Shown here: piece after piece, positions 1 to 7,188 of the stretch
Numbering within the stretch: the first letter of the stretch is position 1
Layout: every line of letters starts with the position of its first letter
Assembly (NCBI GenBank): GCA_963813895.1
Contig: CAWFAS010000005.1
Coordinates: forward strand, 1 to 64,000
DNA from: DASZWJ01 sp963813895
GTDB lineage: Bacteria > Pseudomonadota > Gammaproteobacteria > JAURND01
DNA length: 64,000 nucleotides
Direction of reading: 5' to 3'
The notes under the pieces: generated by a model
Told to the model about the DNA's origin: nothing
What the model saw: only the letters and a program-made list of their open reading frames with translations
Database searches by the model: none
Program-made: the position numbers and the translations under genes

Positions 1-739
1 GGTTATGCAAAGCTTTGCATAATCCACCCTGTGGCGTCCCTTCTTCTGTTGGATAAAATGCTTGTTTCTCGATGTAGCCAGATTTCAACCATTTTCGGAG
101 AATTTTTCTATCTATAAGGATATTATTTTCTAACCATAAATGGTCTATTTTATCGAAGCACGATTTTATATCCCCTTCGAGAATCCACTGGGCAGATGTT
201 CCTTTTGCAAGGGCATTGAAGCATTGCTCAATGGCGTCAGCACAAGATCTCTTAACCCTAAAACCATATGAGTTTTTATCCGCTTGAGTTTCTGCTACAG
301 GTTCTAAAGCTAGCAAATGCAATGCTTGCATCGCTCTATCAGCCATCGTAGGGATTCCCAACGGGCGAGTCTGAGTGCTATCATTTTTCTTGGGGATATA
401 AACACGCCGCAGCGGTTGAGGTTGGTAGCCTCTTTGCTTCAACGCACGTGCTGCTTGCATCTTTTCTTGTGAAGTCTTCCAGATGATACCGTCAACTCCA
501 GCTGTTTTACTGCCAGAGTTTTCGGCGACTCGTTTTGTCGCTAGTAATTTAGCACAATGCGAGTGAGTTAGGAGATGTTGCAGAGCTTTCGCTTTGCCGC
601 GTTTCCCTTCTCTAATGGCCTTCGCGATACGCACTTGCAGCCGGTAAACATGCTTGATAACCCTTGACCAATTTATAAAGCCCCAGGTCTTCAAACCTGC
701 CGGAAGGGCACCCACTGACGATATTGCTGTCGCGGTCAT
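1..739 (-). CDS. ltrA: Group II intron reverse transcriptase/maturase (partial, runs off window)
   Basis: The minus strand is open from an ATG at 739 to the window edge. The start follows GGGAGAACGCAA. The translation has the N-terminal RT0 type seen in group II intron proteins (TWGFINWSRVIKHVYRLQ), then AENSGSKTAGVDGI, RRVYIPKKNDSTQTRPLGIP, the core motif WILEGDIKSCFDKIDH, and GTPQGG at the edge. These are RT domains 0 to about 4; the YADD active site and the maturase region would lie outside the window. In this family the protein splices the intron RNA and copies it into DNA targets. The usual ISPLL stretch after GTPQGG is replaced by LCKALHN, coded by a perfect 20-bp palindrome, so the gene may be interrupted there. 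Confidence 0.9.
   Translation of the reverse strand, partial: MTATAISSVGALPAGLKTWGFINWSRVIKHVYRLQVRIAKAIREGKRGKAKALQHLLTHSHCAKLLATKRVAENSGSKTAGVDGIIWKTSQEKMQAARALKQRGYQPQPLRRVYIPKKNDSTQTRPLGIPTMADRAMQALHLLALEPVAETQADKNSYGFRVKRSCADAIEQCFNALAKGTSAQWILEGDIKSCFDKIDHLWLENNILIDRKILRKWLKSGYIEKQAFYPTEEGTPQGGLCKALHN
3..22. repeat. Perfect 20-bp palindrome inside the reverse transcriptase
   Basis: Positions 3-22 read the same on both strands (TTATGCAAAGCTTTGCATAA). It falls exactly where the conserved RT motif GTPQGG would continue, so it may mark the end of an inserted element or a rearrangement. What follows lies off the window. Confidence 0.6.
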
Positions 740-1246
740 TTGCGTTCTCCCATTATGCCGGTTCTCCAAGTTCTCTCACGATAAAACACCAGCTGGATGT
801 GGGCCCGCTTGCGCGTTGAGTGGTTCAAACCCATATCTCTGTCGTTACAACAGAGCGTTCGCTTTTTCCAGCATCTCAAGCCTGCACTGTTGTAGGCTAG
901 CTTTACAGTTAGCTTTCCTAAGGAAATCATTAGGGGCAGCACAGGGTTTCCACGTTCCGCTCAAATGAGTATGTCAGGTTAGGTGCCTACTATAGAACGG
1001 GAGATTCGGTGGCCACGAAAGTATATGGAAGAGAAAACTTTCCTATCTCCAGTGCTGATTTTAGCCAAGGCGTGTCAACCACTTTCGCCTTTTTAAAGTT
1101 AACGTTCTTTGCGTAGATTCACATTACATTCACCATACTGACTTTCTAGCACTCACCCAACTTTGTGGTTGTCAGGAGGGCACGCTTCTTGCGATTTGTG
1201 CCCCGTGCACTAAACTTTGCACTTTGTTACGTTGTCAGGGTCGCTC
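740..1246 (-). ncRNA. Group II intron RNA, 5' domains
   Basis: This 500-nt stretch upstream of the reverse transcriptase start has no convincing gene and matches the position of domains I-IV of a group II intron. On the minus strand a candidate 5' splice end reads GAGCGACCCTGACAACG at about 1246, close to the GUGYG consensus; the second base is A rather than U. A second GTGCCC start near 1183 is less likely. Boundaries are approximate, because the 3' end and domains V-VI are outside the window. Confidence 0.6.
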
Positions 1247-1265
1247 TTTATTCAGACCCGTAGAA

Positions 1266-1508
1266 TCACCCGGTGGCACGGGTGGTCCCTCGCTCTTTTG
1301 AGTGGGACAACTTTTTTTGAGCGACTTCGTGTCGCAACTTCCAGTCTTTATCCATCTTTAACAGATATTTAGCAGCCTCTACCAGGAAGAATTCTTTGTC
1401 TGCAACCCCGGCCCATTGTATGTACTGTTCTATCTCGGCATTCAGGGATTTAGGCAACTTGGTTCTGACAGCCACTGTTTCCAGATTAACCGGTTTAATT
1501 AACGGCAT
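1266..1508 (-). CDS. Small ribbon-helix-helix-like DNA-binding protein
   Basis: This is an 80-residue protein with an N-terminal strand-like segment (VAVRTKLPKSLNAEIEQYI) followed by two helices (KEFFLVEAAKYLLKMD). That is the layout of ribbon-helix-helix repressors and of relaxosome accessory proteins; I do not recognise the exact family. AAAAAGGAGTCGATC lies just upstream of the ATG. It sits just 5' of the group II intron. A degraded paralogue lies at 5998-6163, so the family has at least two copies in the element. DNA-binding function is inferred from the fold pattern only. Confidence 0.6.
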   Translation of the reverse strand: MPLIKPVNLETVAVRTKLPKSLNAEIEQYIQWAGVADKEFFLVEAAKYLLKMDKDWKLRHEVAQKKLSHSKERGTTRATG

Positions 1509-1518
1509 GATCGACTCC

Positions 1519-1600
1519 TTTTTCAGAAATATATTTTAGATTTTATCTTAAGACAGCATAGATTTTTTATCCTGGGTTGTCTATGGATTTTTCTGAAAAT
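1519..1600. promoter_or_regulatory. Inverted repeat upstream of the small DNA-binding gene
   Basis: TTTTTCAGAAAT at 1519 and ATTTTTCTGAAAAT at 1587-1600 form an inverted pair around an AT-rich segment just upstream of the 1266-1508 gene. This could be an autoregulatory operator; inference only. Confidence 0.35.
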
Positions 1601-1797
1601 GCAGCGCCGTTTTTTATCTGGAGTGGGCCTGTGTTTTATATAAAAATCAGCTATGGATAGGAGCTATTTTGGGTGCGTTGTAAGGTGTGCCGCTGCAAAT
1701 TTGGCTGGCTGTAAACCACATTAAAACTCGGATTAAAATAAAGTAATTTTCCACACAAAACTTTGCTAAAATAATCGCCAAATTAGCAACAGCACGT

Positions 1798-1839
1798 GTG
1801 TACCCTGACGGGCTGCGCCCGTCAGGGTACACCTTTTTT
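1798..1839 (+). terminator. Strong hairpin with T tract upstream of the HTH/recombinase pair
   Basis: A perfect 15-bp stem (1798-1812 with 1818-1832), a 5-nt loop and TTTTTT at 1834-1839 form a textbook intrinsic terminator in + orientation. No + strand gene lies upstream. It therefore either shields the following operon from read-through or acts as an attenuator in its leader, 49 bp before the ATG at 1888. Confidence 0.75.
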
Positions 1840-1887
1840 GACGCAACATATATTGCTGATTTATAAAAGAAAAGAAAGGATTTTTAT

Positions 1888-2403
1888 ATGAAGAAAGAGA
1901 CAGTAAAATCGAGACAGCATTTTGAGACAATAAATGCTGATAGATTGGCAAATGGCGGCATCGCTAACAGTCACTTATATTGCCACCTGCAACAACTCAT
2001 GGGGAGGCTGGCAGATGATGAAATTTCCCATGCGTGCAGAGATCTGATAGGGGCCATGAACACCGCTTTACTCAAAGGAGAAAGCCCTGAAAAACTAGTC
2101 CGGCGTATTGGCAGAAAGCGTTCGCCAAAACTATATAATTTGCGCTCCATGACTAGAGAAGAAGCCAAAAAAGAACTGGTAGAAATCAGACGATTGCGCA
2201 GGTTGGCCGCAGCACATTCACCTATTCCGGGTGCACGCAAACTGGAACAATATCACCCTGAAATTATCACCCTCTATCAGTCAGATGCTTCTTATCGCGA
2301 CATCCAATTTTGGTTGCGCGCCAAGAAAGGATTGGTGGTGTCCCATCATAGCGTACAGCGTTACCTAAAGGCCGTGTTGAATCATGATTCGAAAGAAATC
2401 TGA
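1888..2403 (+). CDS. Helix-turn-helix protein paired with a tyrosine recombinase
   Basis: This 171-residue protein has no family I can name. The C-terminal third (YRDIQFWLRAKKG followed by SHHSVQRYLKAV) has the spacing of a helix-turn-helix like those in transposase and recombinase partner proteins. The middle is rich in Arg and Lys, in keeping with nucleic acid binding. The ATG follows GAAAGGATTTTTAT. Its 3' end overlaps the recombinase gene by 20 bp, so the two are probably translated together. It may regulate or assist that recombinase. Confidence 0.65.
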   Translation: MKKETVKSRQHFETINADRLANGGIANSHLYCHLQQLMGRLADDEISHACRDLIGAMNTALLKGESPEKLVRRIGRKRSPKLYNLRSMTREEAKKELVEIRRLRRLAAAHSPIPGARKLEQYHPEIITLYQSDASYRDIQFWLRAKKGLVVSHHSVQRYLKAVLNHDSKEI

Positions 2404-3346
2404 TGGAAAAGCCAGCGTTCAAGGTCATGCGCGATTCTCATTGCGGGAGCAAGCGGAAAAGTATATAGACGCACGCGCCAACCGGGGCAAAAGCAAAGCT
2501 AGCGGTGCTATTTTGCGCAGTGATCGGACGGTGCAACGTTACCAGGGTGACTTGGGTCGAGCAGCAGAAGCCATTCAAAAAATTTACGGTATTACTCGTC
2601 TGAAGGACATCACACAGCAGCAGGCGCAGGAATATATTGACGGACGTTTACGCGAAGAAATCAGAGTGCGCACGGTGCAGGGATACGCCAAAGCATTAGA
2701 GATGTTACCCTTAGTTAAAAGCCTGACAGTGCCTTCACGGGCGAGTGATAAGCGGGATAAACCATCCCAGACTAGAGCCTATACCTATGAGCAAATTCAG
2801 GCGATCCAACGTCATATTGTGACGCCAACTGCGCGCTTGGCCATGCAAATTCTGCAGGAGTCAGGGTGCCGAACAAAGGACTTTGCCTCAATCCGATTAG
2901 AAGCTGAACGACCGGTTAAAAATGCCCGCTTGAATAAACTACATGCTGATCGATTTGCTGGCCGAGAGAACTGGGTTAAGGTCACTTTTATCGGCAAGGG
3001 AGGCCATGAATATGTCTCAACCATTTCGCCTAAAACCGCAGAGGAGTTGGCTAAATACCGTCTGCCACAGCCTCGTGATTTCCGAGAGCGTAACCAGGCA
3101 AATGTGGTGGCTAAACAGTATTATGATTTACCCGCGGGTTTCAATTTATCCAAGATTTGGAGTGAGGCATCCAGGAAAGCTTTATTAAATTCTAAGGGCG
3201 CGCACGGGCTTCGACATTACTTTGCGCAAAGCCGATTGCGGGAGATGTTATGGGCGGGTATGACCTGGGATAAAGCGGTGGAATGTGTTAGTCAGCTCAT
3301 GGGTCACTACCGCGCTTCGGAGGTAATAAACACCTATTTGCGATAG
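2384..3346 (+). CDS. Tyrosine recombinase (XerC/D-like)
   Basis: This is a 320-residue tyrosine recombinase. Catalytic elements visible in order are the first Arg in ESGCRTKDFASIR, a Lys in FIGKGGHEYVS, the HGLRH box near the C terminus, a late His in QLMGHYRAS, and the nucleophile Tyr in NTYLR, two residues before the stop. The N-terminal third is a SAM-like DNA-binding region. It would cut and rejoin DNA at a specific site. It is distinct from the tRNA integrase at 40.8 kb and overlaps the upstream HTH gene, so it may move a sub-element or resolve ICE multimers. XerDC-type integrases are among the gene neighbours that give the STAXI motif its name. Confidence 0.8.
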   Translation: MIRKKSDGKASVQGHARFSLREQAEKYIDARANRGKSKASGAILRSDRTVQRYQGDLGRAAEAIQKIYGITRLKDITQQQAQEYIDGRLREEIRVRTVQGYAKALEMLPLVKSLTVPSRASDKRDKPSQTRAYTYEQIQAIQRHIVTPTARLAMQILQESGCRTKDFASIRLEAERPVKNARLNKLHADRFAGRENWVKVTFIGKGGHEYVSTISPKTAEELAKYRLPQPRDFRERNQANVVAKQYYDLPAGFNLSKIWSEASRKALLNSKGAHGLRHYFAQSRLREMLWAGMTWDKAVECVSQLMGHYRASEVINTYLR

Positions 3347-3372
3347 TGCCTGGAAATCAAATTTTAGTTAAG

Positions 3373-3443
3373 TGACATTTTTCATGAGACATGAAAAATG
3401 ACGCCTCCAAAGAGACGATTTTATGAGCCAATCAAGTGGCTCA
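3373..3443. repeat. Two-hairpin intergenic element, copy 1
   Basis: A hairpin CATTTTTCATG-AGA-CATGAAAAATG (3374-3398) is followed by ACGCCTC, AGACGATTTTAT and a second hairpin TGAGCCA/TGGCTCA (3424-3443). A second copy with the same core lies at 16098-16157. Both lie 3' of minus-strand genes (radC here, ardA there), so it may be a shared 3' element or terminator region. Confidence 0.5.
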
Positions 3444-3602
3444 CTGGTGCCAACTGTCGTGTGGAGTCTATAACACAACAGAAGGATGCAAAGGTATTTT
3501 TGTGTTCAAAAATACCTTTGCAAAGAGAGCAATCTCTGCTCTCAGGCAACCGCGACGAGAAACCCTGAATGGCTTCCCGCTGCGGCAAAGACATTAGTAC
3601 CA

Positions 3603-4124
3603 TTAAAGCAAACCTGTTTCAGCAAAACTAAATACTTGGTTGCCTGAGACAATAAAATGATCCAATACCTTGATATCAAATAACTGCAAAATCTCTACCA
3701 ACCTTGTTGTGATAGCCTTATCCGCCGTGCTGGGGTTTGTGCTATCACCCGAAGGGTGATTATGTGCCAGGATAAGATTAACCGCATTTAATTCCAGCGC
3801 TTTTTTTGCTACTTCGCGCGGATACACATGTGTTTCGCTTACACTACCGCGAAACATAGGTTCAAATGCAATTAACATATTGCGAGAGTTTAAAAAAGCG
3901 ACCCCAAACACTTCATAGGGTAAGCCGGACAAATGCATGATAAAAAAATCTTTGGCGGTATGACAGTCGGCAAAAGATTCTTTTTCAACACCCTGTTGAT
4001 TTAAAATGTTTTTGGCTTGTTCAATAATCTCCGTGCCGGTAACAGGGCGGGTAGTAGTATAAATATTAGAGGTTCCCTCATTAATAAAAGCAACCTCAGT
4101 ATGTGTGGATAAATTTTGATGCAT
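3603..4124 (-). CDS. radC: RadC/JAB-domain protein
   Basis: This is a RadC-type MPN/JAB domain protein of about 174 residues. The metal-binding signature HNHPSGD is present, preceded by VNLILA and followed by TSADKAIT-like spacing (STADKAIT). Such proteins are common cargo of ICEs and plasmids, often beside antirestriction and ssb genes; the biochemical role is unsettled. I chose the ATG at 4124 because AGGAG lies 8 nt upstream. An ATG at 4130 is only 2 nt from it, and the longer frame to 4262 runs through an operator-like palindrome. A shared hairpin-rich element (4322-4480) lies upstream. Confidence 0.85.
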   Translation of the reverse strand: MHQNLSTHTEVAFINEGTSNIYTTTRPVTGTEIIEQAKNILNQQGVEKESFADCHTAKDFFIMHLSGLPYEVFGVAFLNSRNMLIAFEPMFRGSVSETHVYPREVAKKALELNAVNLILAHNHPSGDSTNPSTADKAITTRLVEILQLFDIKVLDHFIVSGNQVFSFAETGLL

Positions 4125-4158
4125 CAACATATCTCCTGATTGAAAAAAAACCCACAAC

Positions 4159-4190
4159 GGAAATATATCCCCGCAGGGAAATATATTTCC
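4159..4190. promoter_or_regulatory. GGAAATATAT inverted repeat upstream of radC
   Basis: GGAAATATAT (4159-4168) and ATATATTTCC flank a C/G-rich centre (CCCCGCAGGG), 35-66 bp upstream of the radC start. A close relative lies at 17599-17629, the same distance from another minus-strand ICE gene, so this is a likely shared operator. Confidence 0.5.
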
Positions 4191-4321
4191 CTGAAGTTGG
4201 GATATTTGAAAAATCACCGCATAAGACCATGTTGAGTTGGCGGCAAAAAAGCGCAAACCCACTTAGTTTATGGATGATAGTTGAAATGCAAGCAGAGCAG
4301 ACTTGCGATAAATACGGTAAT

Positions 4322-4480
4322 CTGTATGAAAGACAGTGAAGAGTCTAAAGACTATGTTGCGCGAAAGAAGAATCCCCGAGGATACGGGTACAACCACAAA
4401 ACCATTATGAAAAAAAATGGCGATCAGGGGTTTTCATTGTGGCTACGCCTGATCTTCACTGCGATTTTGAGTCTGGCAGT
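4322..4480 (-). promoter_or_regulatory. Hairpin-rich conserved element upstream of radC (copy 1)
   Basis: Six short stems follow one another: 4322-4336 (CTGT/ACAG), 4342-4353 (AGTC/GACT), 4372-4383 (ATCC/GGAT), 4402-4420 (CCAT/ATGG), 4422-4454 (GATCAGG/CCTGATC) and 4458-4480 (ACTGC/GCAGT). The same six stems occur in the same order at 18225-18388 upstream of ssb, with stem sequences changed on both sides. The conserved pieces are AGAAGAATCCCC, GGCGATCAGGG and GGCTACGCC or AGCTACGCC followed by TGATCTTCACTGC. Candidate STAXI-type structure or single-strand promoter. The 67-codon frame crossing it is not considered real. Confidence 0.7.
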
Positions 4481-4484
4481 GTAG

Positions 4485-5328
4485 GACTTAAGTTTTCAAT
4501 ATTATACCAGCTGATTTGCATGTCAAGCATTTCCAGATTGAGATTATGCGGTCGCGTTAAAAAAGTATTTTAAAGGATCTTCATGCGGGCATTTCAAGAA
4601 TGCTGCCACGTCTTTCGGTTGGGAGCTGCAATCAATTCTGAATAAGTTTCGGCAGTATAGGGGTAGTACTGGCGGGATACCTAATCTCAAGAGCCAGTGT
4701 TTCTGTTCCATCAATACATCGAGAAGCTCTGTATCGTGCTGGTATCACAAGGCTCGGATGCGGGTCAGTGAGGCGCTGCGGATGAAGCACGCAGCCAACT
4801 TCTACGCACGAGTTTTCGCGCCTGGTTTCTTGGGCAGACTTTCGTGGCGGCTTGGATGCGGCGCTTGCGCGGCCTGCTACGCAGTCCATATAAGGAGTTC
4901 GCTGCACTCACATCTTCTCTTTAGGTGCGGTCAAAGAAAGTCTTGTAACCCCTTGGATGAAAATCCAGACGATGCGTGGATGATCGCCAATTGCAAGAAA
5001 ACACTATACCCGTTTGCTGTGGTGACATGGTGATTCCTATAACCAAAATAAATCCATCAAAGGTGATTATTTTGGTTGTATTGAGGAAGTCAAAAAGCGC
5101 ATTCAATTGTACTATGGAAAATAGATCCAGATAATTTGCGCACCCAACTAAAACAGATAATAGACAAACACACCCCCGTGTTGCTGTGCGTCAAATCCCA
5201 ACTCAAGGCAGCCATATTCGCTGCTGAATCTAAAACTAAAATGACCATACGGAAAATAGCTTAGAAAAACTATTTAATTGATGTTAATGATACTAGTCAC
5301 CAAAGAATCGGTATGACCCTCTTTTAAT
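4485..5328. other. Intergenic stretch with no recognisable gene
   Basis: Short frames occur on both strands (for example 4758-5033 plus and 4632-4907 minus) but none has a family signature or a good ribosome site. A frame of about 50 codons ending at TAG near 5265 (ending KMTIRKIA) could be the tail of a decayed gene. Nothing else is supported. Confidence 0.4.
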
Positions 5329-5417
5329 CGTTAGCTGCTAACGTTTTGACAGGTGGTTATATTACCGTTAGGCCTAACGATATTGACAAGCAACAGAGTT
5401 AGCGTTAGCATCTAACG
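5329..5417 (+). promoter_or_regulatory. Three CGTTAG..CTAACG operators with embedded promoter
   Basis: There are three near-identical inverted repeats: CGTTAGCTGCTAACG (5329-5343), CGTTAGGCCTAACG (5366-5379) and CGTTAGCATCTAACG (5403-5417). The first two are each followed by a TTGACA hexamer. The second hexamer (5383-5388) is 17 nt from TAGCAT inside the third repeat, giving a plausible sigma-70 promoter whose -10 overlaps an operator. The ATG at 5435 is 17 bp after the last operator. Confidence 0.75.
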
Positions 5418-5434
5418 AAAATGAGAGAGATGAC

Positions 5435-5869
5435 ATGGCAAGAGCTAAATTTAAAATTGATTCTGGAAAAACATTCCGAATTATCCGTTATTTCATCGAT
5501 GGTATTGATAAATCTCGATGCTTAAAACATCTTGAAGGACAAGTTCAGGCTCAAAAAGAGTTAAGGTTACTCTTTGATCGATATTTACAAACCGCCACAA
5601 GGGATAAAGCAAAGGATACCACTGAGATAACAGAGGAATTAAAAATTTGGTTGGAAAAATATGCTTCAGATAAGGATTGGACCAATTGCCTTGGGGCAAT
5701 CCGCCAACGGTCATTTTGCAGCCTTAAGAAAATGAAAACTATTAAATTTCCCGCCGAAGCATATTATGCTATCTATTATTATGCAAACGATAGGGATTTG
5801 CCGATGTGGGAAGCTGTTTTTCAACTCGTTGAAAAACAGGAAAGTTTATTGCGCCAGGCCAGGGATTAA
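5435..5869 (+). CDS. Protein of unknown function under an operator array
   Basis: This 144-residue protein starts at an ATG preceded by GAGAGATGAC. It is basic at the N terminus (MARAKFKIDSGKTFRIIRYF), mostly helical, with an aromatic patch YYAIYYYAND near residue 115. No domain is recognised. Three CGTTAG operators lie upstream and one downstream (5934-5948), and it is the only gene between them. It could be the autorepressor that binds them or a protein needing tight control; neither can be shown from the sequence. It is one of the few + strand genes here. Confidence 0.7.
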   Translation: MARAKFKIDSGKTFRIIRYFIDGIDKSRCLKHLEGQVQAQKELRLLFDRYLQTATRDKAKDTTEITEELKIWLEKYASDKDWTNCLGAIRQRSFCSLKKMKTIKFPAEAYYAIYYYANDRDLPMWEAVFQLVEKQESLLRQARD

Positions 5870-5933
5870 AAAATCCTTTGCTGAGCTGAATCTGTAAGTA
5901 AATAAAATACCCTAAATGCGGCTGCTTGCTAAG

Positions 5934-5948
5934 CGTTAGGCCCTAACG
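5934..5948. promoter_or_regulatory. Fourth CGTTAG operator, downstream of the 5435 gene
   Basis: CGTTAGGCCCTAACG repeats the motif found three times upstream of the 5435 gene. A G/C-rich hairpin (CCTGCCTG/CAGGCAGG, 5961-5994) follows. The downstream operator may allow looping or control of whatever once lay at 6.0 kb. Confidence 0.65.
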
Positions 5949-5997
5949 ATTAAACAAAGTCCTGCCTGGTCTGGGGAGGAGGTCTGCAGGCAGGGGG

Positions 5998-6163
5998 GTC
6001 AAAATTTGGAAAAGTAATGGTATGACGGACGAAGCCTTTGAATGCGGGAATAAATCAATATGCTCAATGAGCAGGGATACTGAATAAAGATTTTTTTCTC
6101 ATTGAAGCAGCCAGATTTGTTTTAAAAATGGATAAAGGTTGGAAAGCACATAAAAATTCTTAA
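5998..6163 (+). pseudogene. Degraded paralogue of the 1266-1508 small DNA-binding protein
   Basis: The + frame ending at TAA 6163 reads NKDFFLIEAARFVLKMDKGW (6083-6142), matching DKEFFLVEAAKYLLKMDKDW of the 1266-1508 protein. Upstream in the same frame NQYAQ-stop-AG matches EQYIQWAG, with Trp (TGG) turned into TGA at 6068-6070, and RTK..LNA matches RTKLPKSLNA. A further TGA lies at 6023-6025. It is clearly homologous and clearly broken. The opposite orientation and 4.5-kb separation suggest an old duplication. Confidence 0.75.
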
Positions 6164-6192
6164 AAAAACTTCCCTGTAGGAATTTAAAGTAT

Positions 6193-7188
6193 TTAGGCCA
6201 TTTTTAGAAAATATGAATAAGTTAGAATTTTCTCAGGTTTGCATTCGTATCCTATCTTGCCATGCAACAATCCATAAAACATATCGGTTCCTGATAGGGA
6301 GTGTGCTTCCATCAATAACCACTCATTGACCCGTTGGATGCCTTCACTGCCTTGCCGGAAAAAGGCGAGCTTACTGTGATTTTTTAGAGATTTTAAAATG
6401 CCTTTTTGTATCGTTTCTTCTTCATCTTCATCTTCATCTTCGGCGAGTTCAAAATAACTCTGCATGTCTACTGGAGAACGTAGAATCAGCCAGGTTTCAT
6501 GACCCTCAGCATCCAGCAATAAAAAGCTGCAGGATTCATCCAGCAAATAATATTCTACACAGCGGTATTGCTCGCAAATGGATTCAAATAAACGGATGAA
6601 TGCAGGTTCTTGTAATGGCCGTACTTCCTGTATGTCTAAAAATTTTAATATAGCTATGGATTGTTCGATAAAGTAATCTTGTTGTAATTCCTGAACATAA
6701 CGAATCAATTTACGATGGTATCCCGCTTCACTTTTAGATACAAAACGGTCAATTTCTTTGGCATTGAATGCCATAATGGCAGTTTCTCGATCAGCTTCGC
6801 CCGTCAAAAGAATTATCTTAACGGGGAAAGCGGCTTTTAATGCACGAGCCAAGTCTAAACCGTTGCGACTTGGCATATCATAGTCGATAATTAATATACA
6901 ACATTTGGTAAATCGCTGTGGATTAAAAACCTGGCGGTAAATGGAATTAATTTGCACATCCATTTGTAAATCCGACCAGCCTCTTCCTGCGATATTTAAA
7001 TAGTTGGGGTTATTTCCTATTTGCTTTGGATAGTGGTTATGGTAGAAAGTTTCCGCTTCGTCGGGAGAGGTAAAAATATTGCAATGAAAATAGTCGTCTA
7101 AAGCTAACGCCAAACCGACTAGAAAATCAGGATCGTCATCGACCAGCGTCAAGGTAGTTGGATGATAAAAAGCAGGTATTTTATGCAT
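6193..7188 (-). CDS. Response regulator with receiver domain and novel C-terminal region
   Basis: This 331-residue protein has a receiver domain at about 11-160. It shows the acidic cluster LVDDDPDF (Asp17-19), the phosphoacceptor candidate Asp102 in ILIIDYDMPSRNG, a Thr in LLTGEAD and Lys152 in FVSKSE. A 40-residue insertion (about 52-92) separates the first strand pair from the phosphoacceptor strand. The C-terminal half has no HTH, GGDEF or EAL that I can see; it has an acidic run (EDEDEDEEE). It overlaps the upstream kinase gene by 8 bp, so the two are a pair. The output may be protein binding or an unknown enzymatic function. Confidence 0.85.
   Translation of the reverse strand: MHKIPAFYHPTTLTLVDDDPDFLVGLALALDDYFHCNIFTSPDEAETFYHNHYPKQIGNNPNYLNIAGRGWSDLQMDVQINSIYRQVFNPQRFTKCCILIIDYDMPSRNGLDLARALKAAFPVKIILLTGEADRETAIMAFNAKEIDRFVSKSEAGYHRKLIRYVQELQQDYFIEQSIAILKFLDIQEVRPLQEPAFIRLFESICEQYRCVEYYLLDESCSFLLLDAEGHETWLILRSPVDMQSYFELAEDEDEDEEETIQKGILKSLKNHSKLAFFRQGSEGIQRVNEWLLMEAHSLSGTDMFYGLLHGKIGYECKPEKILTYSYFLKMA

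Noticed and set aside
3421..3603. 60-codon minus frame starting within the radC stop (TAATG)
   Set aside because: No family signature, no separate ribosome site, and it ends in the two-hairpin repeat; probably 3' untranslated sequence.
4281..4484. 67-codon plus frame
   Set aside because: It covers the folded element; codons follow the stems and the homologous element at 18.2 kb has no matching frame.
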